Source of the DNA: Acinetobacter sp. Ver3 | GTDB lineage: Bacteria; Pseudomonadota; Gammaproteobacteria; Pseudomonadales; Moraxellaceae | NCBI RefSeq assembly: GCF_000632455.1 | Contig: NZ_JFYL01000001.1 | Span: forward strand, 1-64,000 | DNA: 64,000 nucleotides | Direction of reading: 5' to 3' | Shown here: in pieces, positions 35,731 to 46,153 of the stretch | Layout of the letters: the number at the start of each line of letters is the position of its first letter | Numbering within the stretch: position 1 is the first letter of the stretch | The notes under the pieces: generated by a model | Told to the model about the DNA's origin: nothing | Databases searched by the model: none | What the model saw: the letters and a program-made list of their open reading frames with translations, nothing else | Translations under genes and position numbers: made by a program

Positions 35731-36558
35731 ATGCTCAATAAGCGTACTTTTCTTGCACTAGCATTGATGAGCTCAACATCAGTTTTTGCCAATATTCCTA
35801 TCGAATCAAAAGGATTAAGCCAAAATTCGAGTTTGAACCAAACAGCAGTCGCAGCGAATAACACCGCTACAGCCCCTACCAACACCAGTTGGCAGCTTAT
35901 CCAACAAAATCAACGCTTAGAAAATCAAATTCGTGCACTTCAAGGCAAATTAGAAGAACAAGAACATCAAATTAATCAACTGACCAACGAATTAAAAAAT
36001 CGCTATACAGATCTAGATCAAAGATTAGAACTCCTTCAACAAAAAATTGATCCTGTGGAGGAGTCCAATGCCGATGATCCTAATGCTGCACCACCCATTC
36101 CTAACGAGCCAACTGCACCAAGCACTAGCACTAACTCCAATACCACAGCATCACAAAATGCAACGAACTTGAATCAAACCAACCAACAAGAACTTGATAA
36201 AGCGGCTTATACAGTTGCCTTAGATGCATACAAACAAGGTGGCGCAAAAAAAGCCATTGCACCTATGCAAAACTTTGTACGTAACAATCCAAATAGTGTG
36301 TATACAGGTAATGCCTATTTTTGGTTAGCTGAATTCAATTTAGCAATTGAACCACCCAATTATGAAGAAGCAAGAAAACACTATGAAACTGTCGCTTCGA
36401 AGTTTCCAAATTCAGGAAAAGCACCGCGATCTTTATATCAGCTGTATAGCATCGCGAAAGATGTAAATAAAAACGCTCAAACTGCTGAAATTTATAAAAA
36501 TAAACTACTAAGCACCTATCCTGACTCAGAAGAAGCTGGATATTTCAAAAAAAGTTAA
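35731..36558 (+). CDS. cpoB: Cell division coordinator CpoB (YbgF)
   Basis: About 275 residues, periplasmic: a signal peptide (MLNKRTFLALALMSSTSVFA), a Gln-rich coiled coil (LIQQNQRLENQIRALQGKLEE), a low-complexity Asn/Thr/Pro/Ala linker and C-terminal TPR repeats (YFWLAEFNLA, SGKAPRSLYQLYSIAKD). CpoB links the Tol-Pal system with peptidoglycan synthesis at division. The frame opens at 35701; I prefer ATG 35731, 9 bases after GGA. tol-pal genes are not adjacent. The 289-base gap before it shows no other gene besides the SRP RNA promoter. Confidence 0.85.
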   Translation: MLNKRTFLALALMSSTSVFANIPIESKGLSQNSSLNQTAVAANNTATAPTNTSWQLIQQNQRLENQIRALQGKLEEQEHQINQLTNELKNRYTDLDQRLELLQQKIDPVEESNADDPNAAPPIPNEPTAPSTSTNSNTTASQNATNLNQTNQQELDKAAYTVALDAYKQGGAKKAIAPMQNFVRNNPNSVYTGNAYFWLAEFNLAIEPPNYEEARKHYETVASKFPNSGKAPRSLYQLYSIAKDVNKNAQTAEIYKNKLLSTYPDSEEAGYFKKS

Positions 36559-36560
36559 AT

Positions 36561-36590
36561 AAAAAAGACATCATAAGATGTCTTTTTTTT
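36561..36590. terminator. Bidirectional terminator between cpoB and lpxA
   Basis: Arms AAAAAAGACATC and GATGTCTTTTTT around ATAA.. with A and T runs on the two sides. Confidence 0.92.
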
Positions 36591-36604
36591 GCTAGCAAAA
36601 GCTC

Positions 36605-37393
36605 TTAACGAACAATACCGCGCTTAGATTCATTTAGAGAATCTATGAGGAGCTGAGCTTCAGAAACATTTGGTAAAATTTCAGCAGTAATCTGCTCAAT
36701 GGCTTGTTGTGTCGTCAGACCACTTTTATAAATCAACTTAAATGATTCTCGTAAACCATTGATTACATCTTTGGACCAACCCTTACGACGCATACCTTCT
36801 ACATTCATTCCAAATGCATGCGCCGGATTACCAGACACCATCACATAAGCAGGAACATCCTTCAAAATCAATGATGCTCCACCAATCATGCTGTATGAGT
36901 CGATTTTACAGAATTGATGAATACCGGAGTTGCCACCGACAACAACGAAGTCACCAACATGCACATGACCTGCGACACCAACATTGTTTGCAAAAATGTT
37001 GTTATTACCCACCACACAGTCATGCGCAATATGCGTATTGACCATCAACAGATTATTACTACCAATTTTAGTAATACTTTGATCCTGCACTGTACCGCGA
37101 TGCAGACTGCAATGCTCACGAATTTTGTTGTTGTCTCCAATCTCAAGCCAAGTTTCTTCACCTGCATACTTAAGATCCTGACACACCTCACCCACACTGG
37201 CAAACTGGAAAATTTCGTTTGATTTACCGATGCGAGTATATCCACCAACCACCACATGAGAATGTAATACTGTCCCACTATCAATCGTCACATGAGGACC
37301 AATAATCGAATAAGGACCAATTTTTACATCAGAAGCAATCGTTGCCGTAGGATCAATAATTGCTGTAGGGTGGATTAAATCACTGTTACTCAT
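36605..37393 (-). CDS. lpxA: UDP-N-acetylglucosamine acyltransferase LpxA
   Basis: A 262-residue, left-handed beta-helix enzyme with about ten hexapeptide repeats (ATIASDVKIGPYSIIG and similar) and a helical C-terminus. The catalytic His is H124 in NTHIAHDCVVGN. It adds an R-3-hydroxyacyl chain to UDP-GlcNAc, the first step of lipid A. The start overlaps the fabZ stop (ATGA), so translation is coupled. lpxB does not follow, unlike in E. coli; the operon ends at a terminator. Confidence 0.97.
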   Translation of the reverse strand: MSNSDLIHPTAIIDPTATIASDVKIGPYSIIGPHVTIDSGTVLHSHVVVGGYTRIGKSNEIFQFASVGEVCQDLKYAGEETWLEIGDNNKIREHCSLHRGTVQDQSITKIGSNNLLMVNTHIAHDCVVGNNNIFANNVGVAGHVHVGDFVVVGGNSGIHQFCKIDSYSMIGGASLILKDVPAYVMVSGNPAHAFGMNVEGMRRKGWSKDVINGLRESFKLIYKSGLTTQQAIEQITAEILPNVSEAQLLIDSLNESKRGIVR

Positions 37394-37872
37394 GCTTGCT
37401 CTAATTTCTGATGAGAGATAATAATTTCAGCTGTCGCTGCAATTACACCATCAACGCTCGCACTACAAAGATACTTGTAAATACCACGTTTCTGCATTAC
37501 AAGCTCTGATTTTAACACGAGTTGATCACCAGGAACGACTTGTTTTTTAAAACGAACTTTTTCAGCGCCAGCGAAAAGAAAAAGTGAACCAGGTTTGGGT
37601 TTTTCATTGTTCATGATAAAGCCAAGAACGCCAGAAATTTGTGCCATCGCCTCAACGATTAAGACACCCGGCATGATTGGATAACCTGGAAAATGACCTT
37701 GCATAAACTCTTCATTTATGGAGACATTTTTAAATCCGACAATTCCATTCTCAGTCACTTCTGTAACACGGTCTACCAATAGAAATGGATAACGATGCGG
37801 CAAATATTCACGAATTGTTTGAATATTCATCGGCAATTCAGGAATTGAAAAAGATAAAGTAGACTCTGTCAT
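37390..37872 (-). CDS. fabZ: 3-hydroxyacyl-ACP dehydratase FabZ
   Basis: A 160-residue hot-dog-fold enzyme with YLPHRYPFLLVDRV (about 24-37) and GHFPGYPIMPGVLIVEAMAQ (about 60-79), holding the catalytic His and Glu. It dehydrates 3-hydroxyacyl-ACP in fatty-acid synthesis and competes with LpxA and LpxD for the same acyl-ACP pool. Located between lpxD (1 base away) and lpxA (overlap). Confidence 0.97.
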   Translation of the reverse strand: MTESTLSFSIPELPMNIQTIREYLPHRYPFLLVDRVTEVTENGIVGFKNVSINEEFMQGHFPGYPIMPGVLIVEAMAQISGVLGFIMNNEKPKPGSLFLFAGAEKVRFKKQVVPGDQLVLKSELVMQKRGIYKYLCSASVDGVIAATAEIIISHQKLEQA

Positions 37873-37873
37873 A

Positions 37874-38944
37874 TTATTTACGCAATTTTAAAGTTGATTC
37901 GATTGACTCTAACTGAGCCTGCATATCATCTATTTGTTTGACTAATTTGGTCAATGGCACATCTGCTAATTGTCTTAGACGAACAACTGTTCGTTTCCAA
38001 CGAGAATTTTCGAGCAATCCCATTCCTGAAGAATATGTACCAGCTTCTAAAATGCTACCTGTGACCATTGACATTCCAGTTAGCGTCACATTATCTACAA
38101 TTTTTAGATGTCCTGAGATACCACAAGCACCTGCAAGGATACAGTTTTTGCCAATCACAGTACTGCCCGCGATACCGCATTTTGCAGCAATCGCAGTATT
38201 TTCACCGATTTGAACGTTGTGTGCGACTTGCACAAGATTATCAATAATCACACCATCATGAAGTATAGTGTCATCCAAAGCGCCACGATCAATACTACAG
38301 TTAGAACCAATTCTGACATCATTTCCAATTTGAATAGACCCGAGTTGAGCAATTCGGTTCCACTTACCTTGATAAGGAGCAAAGCCAAAACCCTCTCCTC
38401 CAATTACGGTATTCGCATGGATACGAACACGTTTAGCAATTTTAGATCGACCCGTAATCGTGACATGCGAATCAATGAAACAATCCTCACCGATTTCAAC
38501 ATACTCATCAATTTTAGTTTGCGAATGAATTACTGTATTTGAACCAATCACGGCATGTGGGCCAACTACAACGTAATGACCAATGTATACATTATCTCCA
38601 ATCATAGCACTCGGATCGATTACTGCGGTGGCCTCGATTCCACGTTGCACAGTTTTAGATTCGAACACATGAGTTAAAATCGCGAAAGCAAGATACGGAT
38701 TTTGTACGACAATAAAATTATTATGCTGATTAAGCTGAGCCTGCATCTCAGAAGTGACAATTAAGGCACCTGCTTGAGATGAAATCGCTTCGTCTAAATA
38801 CTTATCAGAATTTACAAAAGAAATTTGGTTTGAGTTCGCTTGAGTTAAACTTGCAAGACCCTCTAGCAACAGATCTGCATCACCAATAACTTGGCCTTGT
38901 ACAAGTTTGGCCAAGTGATCGAGACGAAATTGATTTGATTTCAT
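37874..38944 (-). CDS. lpxD: UDP-3-O-acylglucosamine N-acyltransferase LpxD
   Basis: A 356-residue enzyme with an N-terminal uridine-binding domain (to about residue 100), a hexapeptide beta-helix (about 105-310) and a C-terminal helix with a Met/Gln-rich end. The catalytic His region is [16 protein letters not shown]. It adds the second 3-hydroxyacyl chain in lipid A synthesis. Starts 3 bases after skp and runs into fabZ. Confidence 0.97.
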   Translation of the reverse strand: MKSNQFRLDHLAKLVQGQVIGDADLLLEGLASLTQANSNQISFVNSDKYLDEAISSQAGALIVTSEMQAQLNQHNNFIVVQNPYLAFAILTHVFESKTVQRGIEATAVIDPSAMIGDNVYIGHYVVVGPHAVIGSNTVIHSQTKIDEYVEIGEDCFIDSHVTITGRSKIAKRVRIHANTVIGGEGFGFAPYQGKWNRIAQLGSIQIGNDVRIGSNCSIDRGALDDTILHDGVIIDNLVQVAHNVQIGENTAIAAKCGIAGSTVIGKNCILAGACGISGHLKIVDNVTLTGMSMVTGSILEAGTYSSGMGLLENSRWKRTVVRLRQLADVPLTKLVKQIDDMQAQLESIESTLKLRK

Positions 38945-38947
38945 TGA

Positions 38948-39436
38948 CTATTTGATTGCATTAACCTTTTGAATCATTTTAGCAGTTAAATCGTATTTTG
39001 GGTCATATGCCAAGGCAGCATTTTTATTTAAAACTAAATCAAGATTATTTTCTTTGCGCAATTGTTCAGCAATTTGTTTAATTCTTGAGTCAAAAACTTT
39101 GTTTGTATTTTGAATGGTGCTTTGAACACGTGATTGAACAGTCTGTTGTAAAGATTGAAATTCGTTCATCTTCGTTTGATATTGAGAGGATAGTTGCTGG
39201 GCATTCGATTGATTGGCTTGAGCTGATTTAGCCAACGCTTCAATTTCTTTACCTAACTGTTCCAACTTTACCGTTTGCGGTTTAATTGTCTGCTCAAGCT
39301 GAGCATTCTGCTGCTTTAAATACGTGCTATTTTCTACCACTTTTTCTAAATCGATTACCCCATATCCTGCTGCATGTGCAAAGCCAACTACAGATGTGAG
39401 TAAAGCCGTTGATATCATTGTTTTAAATATATTCAT
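38948..39436 (-). CDS. skp: Periplasmic chaperone Skp/OmpH
   Basis: 162 residues: signal peptide MNIFKTMISTALLTSVVGFAHA, then a helical, Gln/Lys-rich tentacle region with coiled coil (about 40-130) and a short beta base (AGYGVIDLEKV, DLVLNKNAALAY). It keeps outer-membrane proteins soluble on the way to BAM. Follows bamA by 29 bases. Confidence 0.93.
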   Translation of the reverse strand: MNIFKTMISTALLTSVVGFAHAAGYGVIDLEKVVENSTYLKQQNAQLEQTIKPQTVKLEQLGKEIEALAKSAQANQSNAQQLSSQYQTKMNEFQSLQQTVQSRVQSTIQNTNKVFDSRIKQIAEQLRKENNLDLVLNKNAALAYDPKYDLTAKMIQKVNAIK

Positions 39437-39465
39437 TATTATTCCTTTTAAGGCAAAAGGCCGTA

Positions 39466-41976
39466 CTAGAAAGTACGACCAATTTCAAATTGAACAGACT
39501 TAGTTTCATCACCAGGCTTATCATTCAGTGGGTACGCATAGCTTAATGATAGTGGACCAATCATCGTAATCCATGTGAAGCCTACACCAACACTATAACG
39601 CATATTTCCGGCATCGAAGCCAAAGTTATCTTTACAGTACTGTCTAGCATCGAATGCCGTCGGATTGGTTGCGCCAAAATAAATATTTCCAGTAGGTACG
39701 TCACATTGAGTGTCGAACACTTGAGCACCTTCTGCAAAAATAACAGGACGGACCTGTCGCGCCCAGTCGCCTTTGAAAGGAACTGGTAAGATTAATTCAG
39801 TGCCAAATTGAACTAATGCATTACCCCCCACCTCTTCAGGGTTTCTATCTTCTCTAGTTAGAGCAGCATCTGTAATACTCGGATATTTTGGACCTAATGT
39901 GCTATTATCATAACCACGAACAGACCCATATCCACCAGCGTAATAGTTTTTATAGAATGGTAAATCATTACCGAAACCTACCTTACCATAACCACGCCAT
40001 ACAAAATCCTTTCCTAAAGGAATAAAGGCTTGAGTATCGTATGTTAACTTCTGATATTCAACATCACTACCCGGCAATGCAATCTCTGCATTAACACGAT
40101 GAGACATACCCGACGTTGGGAAGCGTGGATTATTTAATGTGTTGTAAGACCATCCTAAATTTAAACTATAAGTAAAGAAATCACCTTTAAACTCATTCTC
40201 ATAAGTAATTAAGTCTTGATCATTAGGTCCACAAGTTGCTGGATCACCTACAACTTTACCCTCTGGACACACCGGGTTTGATATACCAGTCGCCCGACCA
40301 CCATGCTCTTTAAGATAATCTCTAACATAAGTAGAAACAAATGGCCCAGTCGTTACTTCAGTCTGATCAATATTAATACCAGCACTTAAGCTCTGATTCT
40401 CATCAATTGGGTAACCAAAGCTCAGACCACCACCGAAGCTATCTGTAACATAATTGTTAACGTTATAGTCTTCGTCTAATTTCGTCTTACGATAATAGAG
40501 ATTGTAACCACGGCTGACACCATCAATTGTAAAGTATGGATCAGTAACACTTAGGTTATAATAATCTTGTGTCTCAGAACGAGAAAGATCAATCGCTACA
40601 CGGTTACCTGTACCTAAGAAGTTAGTTTGACTTAAGCCTGCTTGGAATGTGATACCACCATTTTGCGAATAACCAACAGCTAAAGTACTTGATCCTGAGT
40701 GTTGTTCTTCAACAGCGATATTCAAATCGATTTGATCAGGCGCTCCTGGAACACGTACAGGCTTAACATCAACTTTGCTGAAAAATCCAGTACGCATCAA
40801 ACGGACTTTAGAAAGATCAATTTTTTCATTACTCGCTAATGCACCTTCCATCTGGCGCATTTCACGACGTAAAACTTCATCAGCAGTCTTGGTATTACCT
40901 GTAAAATTAATACGTCTAACCGTAACTTGCTGACCCGGATTGATGTAATAATTCAAATTAACTTTTTTTGTTTCATTGTCAATTTGAGGCACAACATTAA
41001 TTTCAGCATAGTAATAACCAGCATTACCATACTTACGCTGTAACAACTGTTTTACTGCATTCACCAACTCTTGTGAGTAAGTTGCATCATCTTTATAAAT
41101 CTTTAGTGCACGAAGATCTTCATCTTTATATAAAGCATCACCTAAAAATTTGGTTTCACCAAATTTAAATTGCTCACCCTCATTCATTGAAACTTCAATA
41201 AAAATATTTTTTTTATCTTCACTGATATTCAAATTAGAGTTGGTAATTTCAAAATTGATATAACCTTTATTAAGGTATAAAGCTCTTAATGCTTCAAGGC
41301 TTGCTGCCATTTTTTCACGCGCATAGCGATCATTTCTGGAAATGACAGATAACCATCCGCTTTCCTTGACAGCAAAGACTTGCTTAATTTCATCGTCTTT
41401 AAATACAGTATTACCAATTAAATTAATTTCAAAAACTTTAGCTGGTTTACCTTCAATGAAATTAATATTGACATCTACACGGTTATTAGCTTTTGCAACA
41501 GTTTCAACCTGAATATCAGCATTGTAGCGACCTTGTTGTGAATACTGTTGTTCAAGCTCGGTTTCTAGCGTCTGAAGTGCAGATTTAGTGAGCACCTCAC
41601 CTTCAGCTAGACCCATTTTCTTCAAGCCCTCTTCCAAGGCTTCTTTTGGAATGAGCTTATTACCCTTAAAATTGATTTTAGAAATAATAGGACGTTCAAC
41701 GACTTTAAAAACCAAAACATCGTTTTCTTTAAAAACTTGAATATCATCAAACGAATTAGAGGCATACAAGGCACGAATCGCATTCGCAATCACTGGATCA
41801 TTAATGCGATCCCCAGCATTCACCGGTAACATTGCGAGTACATTAGCCTGCGTTAGTCGAACTAATCCATCAACACGCACATCCCGCGCGATAAACTCGT
41901 CTGCTGCATATACTTGTTGTACTGCTGCCATTGCGCTAACGAGTGCCAATGGCATAAATAAATGTTTGTGCTGCAT
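39466..41976 (-). CDS. bamA: Outer membrane assembly factor BamA
   Basis: An 836-residue protein with a signal peptide (about 1-24), five POTRA domains in the periplasm (about 25-425; the VRRINFTGNTKTADEVLRREMRQ segment starts the fifth) and a 16-strand outer-membrane barrel ending in a C-terminal Phe (FEIGRTF). The family VRGY motif appears in YGSVRGYDNSTLGP. It inserts beta-barrel proteins into the outer membrane. A barrel loop has three Cys (CPEGK..CGPN). It follows rseP by 41 bases. Confidence 0.97.
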   Translation of the reverse strand: MQHKHLFMPLALVSAMAAVQQVYAADEFIARDVRVDGLVRLTQANVLAMLPVNAGDRINDPVIANAIRALYASNSFDDIQVFKENDVLVFKVVERPIISKINFKGNKLIPKEALEEGLKKMGLAEGEVLTKSALQTLETELEQQYSQQGRYNADIQVETVAKANNRVDVNINFIEGKPAKVFEINLIGNTVFKDDEIKQVFAVKESGWLSVISRNDRYAREKMAASLEALRALYLNKGYINFEITNSNLNISEDKKNIFIEVSMNEGEQFKFGETKFLGDALYKDEDLRALKIYKDDATYSQELVNAVKQLLQRKYGNAGYYYAEINVVPQIDNETKKVNLNYYINPGQQVTVRRINFTGNTKTADEVLRREMRQMEGALASNEKIDLSKVRLMRTGFFSKVDVKPVRVPGAPDQIDLNIAVEEQHSGSSTLAVGYSQNGGITFQAGLSQTNFLGTGNRVAIDLSRSETQDYYNLSVTDPYFTIDGVSRGYNLYYRKTKLDEDYNVNNYVTDSFGGGLSFGYPIDENQSLSAGINIDQTEVTTGPFVSTYVRDYLKEHGGRATGISNPVCPEGKVVGDPATCGPNDQDLITYENEFKGDFFTYSLNLGWSYNTLNNPRFPTSGMSHRVNAEIALPGSDVEYQKLTYDTQAFIPLGKDFVWRGYGKVGFGNDLPFYKNYYAGGYGSVRGYDNSTLGPKYPSITDAALTREDRNPEEVGGNALVQFGTELILPVPFKGDWARQVRPVIFAEGAQVFDTQCDVPTGNIYFGATNPTAFDARQYCKDNFGFDAGNMRYSVGVGFTWITMIGPLSLSYAYPLNDKPGDETKSVQFEIGRTF

Positions 41977-42017
41977 GCCTATTGTTTTCCAGTAAGTTAA
42001 TTATCCATCTATAACGC

Positions 42018-43373
42018 TTATAAACGCATAAAATCATTAAATATTGCGAGAAACATCATACTTCCCAGCAACACCATACCAATTTTTAATCCAACCAATT
42101 GTATTTGTTCAGAAACAGGTTTACCACGAATTAATTCAATTATGTAATAAACTAAATGCCCACCATCCAACATCGGAATCGGAAGCAAATTTAATATCCC
42201 CAAACTTACACTCATTAATGCCATAAATGAAATGAAAGTTTGCCACCCCATTTCAGCACTTTGACCTGCAACTTTAGCAATCGTAATTGGACCCGAGAGA
42301 TTATCCAACCCAATCAATCCACGAATCATTTTGACAATTGAGCCAAGGATCATAGAAGATAATTGACCCGTTTTTTCAACCGCAACCACAAAAGCTTCCG
42401 CTGGATTATATTGAATTGTATGCTTATATTCAGCAGGAATATTGATCTGACCAGATTGAGCTTGCACTCCCAACATTCCTGTCGTATTGCCCATATTGTC
42501 ACGCTTTCCTTGCGGCATGACCTTTAATTGAACAATCTCGCCTTGACGCATCACTTCAATATTCAATAGTTTTTCTGGTGATTTTTGTACTATATCAACA
42601 ACTTCAAACCAATCGTTAATTTTTTTATTATCAATCGCGACAATTACATCACCTTCTTTCATCCCTTGGCGTATAGCAGCACCATCTTCAGATAATTTAT
42701 GAACAACTGGTTGAATATGAGGTCGATATGGTAAAAACCCCAAGACATCCAAAGGTGATTGAGACTGATCTTTTAGAAATTGCTGAATCGGTAAATTAAA
42801 AGTTTGTACCTGACCATCACGATCAGCTTGAATTTGAATCGTACCAGTTTCACCTACGCGATCAATCAGCGCATAATTCAATTTTTCCCAAGTTGGCGTC
42901 GCAGTTCCATCCACTGCTATGATTTTATCACCAGAACGCATCTCTACTTGTGCGGCTGGCGTATTTTCAATCACTTTACCAACTCGAGTGTTTAATTGTT
43001 CATGAGCTGGTAAGAACAGAATCCAAAAAAGTAAAACAGCAAAAATTAAATTAACAAGTGGTCCCGCAGCAACGATTGCAATTCGTTTTAAAGGAGATTG
43101 CCGATTAAACGCATAAGGTAAATCTTCCGCACTTACATTACCTTCACGCTCATCCAACATTTTTACATAACCACCTAAAGGTAATGCAGAGAGCTGATAT
43201 TGGATACCCGATTTTTTAGAGGTCCACTTTAAAACTGTTGGACCAAATCCAATTGAATACACAAGAACCTTAACGCCAAGTTTTCGTGCTACCCAGTAAT
43301 GTCCAAATTCATGAATTGCAATCAATGGACCTAGAAGCAAAATAGCCGCGACGATAATGAAAAGTATATTCAT
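42018..43373 (-). CDS. rseP: Site-2 zinc metalloprotease RseP
   Basis: A 451-residue inner-membrane protease with HEFGH (residues 21-25), two PDZ domains in the periplasm (about 115-290) and the third zinc ligand motif PIPMLDGGHLVYY (about 395-407). It cuts anti-sigma factors and remnant signal peptides inside the membrane. In E. coli it activates the sigmaE response; rseA is not in the window. Starts 1 base after dxr. Confidence 0.96.
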   Translation of the reverse strand: MNILFIIVAAILLLGPLIAIHEFGHYWVARKLGVKVLVYSIGFGPTVLKWTSKKSGIQYQLSALPLGGYVKMLDEREGNVSAEDLPYAFNRQSPLKRIAIVAAGPLVNLIFAVLLFWILFLPAHEQLNTRVGKVIENTPAAQVEMRSGDKIIAVDGTATPTWEKLNYALIDRVGETGTIQIQADRDGQVQTFNLPIQQFLKDQSQSPLDVLGFLPYRPHIQPVVHKLSEDGAAIRQGMKEGDVIVAIDNKKINDWFEVVDIVQKSPEKLLNIEVMRQGEIVQLKVMPQGKRDNMGNTTGMLGVQAQSGQINIPAEYKHTIQYNPAEAFVVAVEKTGQLSSMILGSIVKMIRGLIGLDNLSGPITIAKVAGQSAEMGWQTFISFMALMSVSLGILNLLPIPMLDGGHLVYYIIELIRGKPVSEQIQLVGLKIGMVLLGSMMFLAIFNDFMRL

Positions 43374-43374
43374 C

Positions 43375-44571
43375 TTAGGTACTCAGTGAATTCGTGAGTT
43401 GAATAGCATAGCGACGTGCAAGCGCATCAGTCTCTAAGATTAGCTCTAAAGAATCAGCATTTGAATTTTGAACATGACTCAAAGTTGATTCAACAACTTT
43501 AGGAATATCTAAAAATTTGATTTTATCTTTTAAAAATGCTTCAACCGCGATTTCATTTGCAGCATTTAAGATCGCAGGCGCCAATCCTCCAGATTTCATT
43601 GCTTCACGAGCCAATTGCAACGCTGGAAAGCGTATAGTATCAGGCTGCATAAAATTAAGCGTATCGTTTAGAAATAAATCTAGCGGAGGAACATGTGTTT
43701 CAATCCGATCTGGCCATGCAAATGCATGTGCAATCGGCGTACACATATCAGGATTACCCATTTGAGCCAAAGTACTACCATCAACATACTGAACCATTGA
43801 GTGAATAATACTTTGTGGGTGCACAACCACTGTAACAAAATGTTCTTGAATTGAAAATAAATGACAGGCCTCGATCAACTCGAGACCTTTGTTCATTAGC
43901 GTTGCCGAATCAACTGATATCTTCTGTCCCATTGACCAATTAGGGTGCTTACAAGCCTGTGCAGGTGTCACATTACTGAGCTCATCTAGCGTATGATGCA
44001 AAAATGGACCGCCAGAAGCAGTCAACAAAATTTGTGAGACACCTAACTGGGGTTTACCACCTGTATCTAATTGTAAATAATTTTGAGGCAGGCACTGAAA
44101 TATTGCGTTATGTTCAGAATCTACAGGTAATAATAAGGCTTTATTCTCTTTAGCGGCCTTCATCATGATGTCACCAGACATCACCAACGATTCTTTATTT
44201 GCTAGAAGAACACGCTTACTAGCTTGAACAGCAGCGAGTGTTGGCAATAATCCTGCCGCACCCACTATCGCCGCCATCACGATATCAACCTGAGGATGCT
44301 CAGCAACAGCGATTAAACCCGACTCATCAGAGAGAATTTCGGTTGAAGTGATATTTTTTAATTTGAAAAATTGATGTAGTTCATCCACCTTGCCTGAAGG
44401 TACAACAGCATACTGTGGATGATATTGTTGACATATTTCGCTTAACTGCTCTACACGACTAAATGCAGATACCGCAAAAACATTGTACTTCTCTGGATGT
44501 CGATCAATGACTTTTAAGGTACTTTGTCCAATTGAACCCGTTACACCTAATATACATACTGATTGAGACAT
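43375..44571 (-). CDS. dxr: 1-deoxy-D-xylulose 5-phosphate reductoisomerase
   Basis: A 398-residue NADPH enzyme of the non-mevalonate pathway, giving 2-C-methyl-D-erythritol 4-phosphate. The NADPH motif is ILGVTGSIGQSTL (about 7-19); metal and substrate residues lie in LPVDSEHNAIFQ (about 148-159) and LTASGGPF. Length is normal. It lies between cdsA (no gap) and rseP. Confidence 0.97.
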   Translation of the reverse strand: MSQSVCILGVTGSIGQSTLKVIDRHPEKYNVFAVSAFSRVEQLSEICQQYHPQYAVVPSGKVDELHQFFKLKNITSTEILSDESGLIAVAEHPQVDIVMAAIVGAAGLLPTLAAVQASKRVLLANKESLVMSGDIMMKAAKENKALLLPVDSEHNAIFQCLPQNYLQLDTGGKPQLGVSQILLTASGGPFLHHTLDELSNVTPAQACKHPNWSMGQKISVDSATLMNKGLELIEACHLFSIQEHFVTVVVHPQSIIHSMVQYVDGSTLAQMGNPDMCTPIAHAFAWPDRIETHVPPLDLFLNDTLNFMQPDTIRFPALQLAREAMKSGGLAPAILNAANEIAVEAFLKDKIKFLDIPKVVESTLSHVQNSNADSLELILETDALARRYAIQLTNSLST

Positions 44572-45396
44572 CTATAAATCTACACCAACAAGTTTTAAAA
44601 CAAATATTCCCGCAGCAAAAATAGGTGCGGCAGCAAGCAATGAGTCAATGCGATCTAATACACCACCATGACCAGGCAAAATACGACCTGAATCCTTAAT
44701 ACCTGCACGACGCTTAATCATTGATTCAAATAAATCACCTTGAACTGAGCTAAATACTGTCAGCACAGATAGGAGTAAAAATAGAATATGCTCTACTGCG
44801 GTTAAATCTAAATAGTTAAATTGTACAAATAAGATAACAATGATGACTGTAATTACACCACCGATTAACCCTTCAATAGATTTATTCGGGCTCACCTCAG
44901 GTGCAAGCTTACGCTTACCAAGCTTCCTACCTACAAAATACGCCCCACTATCAGCACCCCACACTAAGAGGAATAGATACATGAGCCACCAAGGTGAACT
45001 TATCCAGACTTCGTATATTGCCGATACTGCAGCGCTAATAATCACTACACCAATCCAATTCAGTGAAGTGTTATACCACGCATCATAAAGAGGATATTGC
45101 TTAACCCAATAAATGGTAATAACCCAAGTAATAATCGAAGCACTCCACAACAGCAGTACTAGATCATCAAAATAAAGCGCAATTGCAGAAAATACCGCAG
45201 TGATTACACCAAAGCATCCTGCTTTAAATTTATTCACTTGATCAGTTTGACGAGGCATGAGTTTAAACCACTCATAGCCAGCCCCCCCGGCAGCGATAAT
45301 CATTAACGCTAACATTGGATAAATGGATGTAGTTGCAAACATACAGCTCAAGACTACAGCCACTAAAATCAATGCGGTAATTATCCGCTCTAACAT
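44572..45396 (-). CDS. cdsA: Phosphatidate cytidylyltransferase CdsA
   Basis: A 274-residue, multi-pass membrane enzyme that makes CDP-diacylglycerol for phospholipids. The family signature lies at the C-terminal side: SMIKRRAGIKDSGRILPGHG and GVLDRIDSLL (about 222-255). About eight transmembrane segments. Directly between uppS and dxr. Confidence 0.95.
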   Translation of the reverse strand: MLERIITALILVAVVLSCMFATTSIYPMLALMIIAAGGAGYEWFKLMPRQTDQVNKFKAGCFGVITAVFSAIALYFDDLVLLLWSASIITWVITIYWVKQYPLYDAWYNTSLNWIGVVIISAAVSAIYEVWISSPWWLMYLFLLVWGADSGAYFVGRKLGKRKLAPEVSPNKSIEGLIGGVITVIIVILFVQFNYLDLTAVEHILFLLLSVLTVFSSVQGDLFESMIKRRAGIKDSGRILPGHGGVLDRIDSLLAAAPIFAAGIFVLKLVGVDL

Positions 45397-45398
45397 TA

Positions 45399-46145
45399 TT
45401 AGTTCTCTATTTTCTCTTGTTGGACCTGCTCAGAGGTTTTTCCAAAGCGCCTTTCACGCCCTAAAAACACACCAAAGGCATGATCCAATTCTTCTGTTGT
45501 GAATTCTGGCCACAACGTCTCAGTAAAATACAACTCAGCATATGCAGATTGCCATAATAAAAAATTAGACAATCGATAATCACCACCAGTACGAATCAAT
45601 AAGTCGACTGGAGGTAAGTCACCTAAACTGACATACTGAGCAAACAAATCAACATCAACTTGATCAACATCAATTTTTTGTTCTTTGACGAGTTGTGCGA
45701 TTGTTTTAGCAGTTTGTGCGATATCCCACATTCCACCATAGCTCACAGCAATTGTGAGCGTCATTTCTGTGAAAGTAGCAGTCCTTTGTTCTGCTTGCAA
45801 CATTAATTGTTGCAATTCTGGCGATAAACGAGAGCGATCCCCGATGAATCTAAGCCCAATCTGAAACTTTATCATTCGAGGAATTTGTTCATTAATCGTT
45901 TCTTCCAACAGTTTCATGAGCAAATCAACTTCGTATTGAGGTCGATTCCAGTTTTCACTTGAGAAGGCATAAACAGTAAGTGCTTTTACACCCACTTTAC
46001 GACAATGCTCTACAATCGGATCAAGGACATTTTTTCCTTCACGGTGTCCATCACCTTTTTGTAGATGTTTCTTTTTTGCAAAACGATTGTTGCCATCCAT
46101 AATGATGGCAACATGTTGAGGCAGAAGCTCTGCTGAGATGGTCAT
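45399..46145 (-). CDS. uppS: Undecaprenyl diphosphate synthase
   Basis: A 248-residue cis-prenyltransferase that makes the C55 lipid carrier for peptidoglycan and LPS. The catalytic Asp is in IMDGNNRFAKK (about 15-25), followed by GHREG; the family usually has GNGRWAKK, so N and F replace G and W here. C-terminal RTGGDYRLSNF lies at about 195-205 and also differs from the common RTSGE. These look like lineage variation, not decay. Confidence 0.95.
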   Translation of the reverse strand: MTISAELLPQHVAIIMDGNNRFAKKKHLQKGDGHREGKNVLDPIVEHCRKVGVKALTVYAFSSENWNRPQYEVDLLMKLLEETINEQIPRMIKFQIGLRFIGDRSRLSPELQQLMLQAEQRTATFTEMTLTIAVSYGGMWDIAQTAKTIAQLVKEQKIDVDQVDVDLFAQYVSLGDLPPVDLLIRTGGDYRLSNFLLWQSAYAELYFTETLWPEFTTEELDHAFGVFLGRERRFGKTSEQVQQEKIEN

Positions 46146-46153
46146 TATATAGC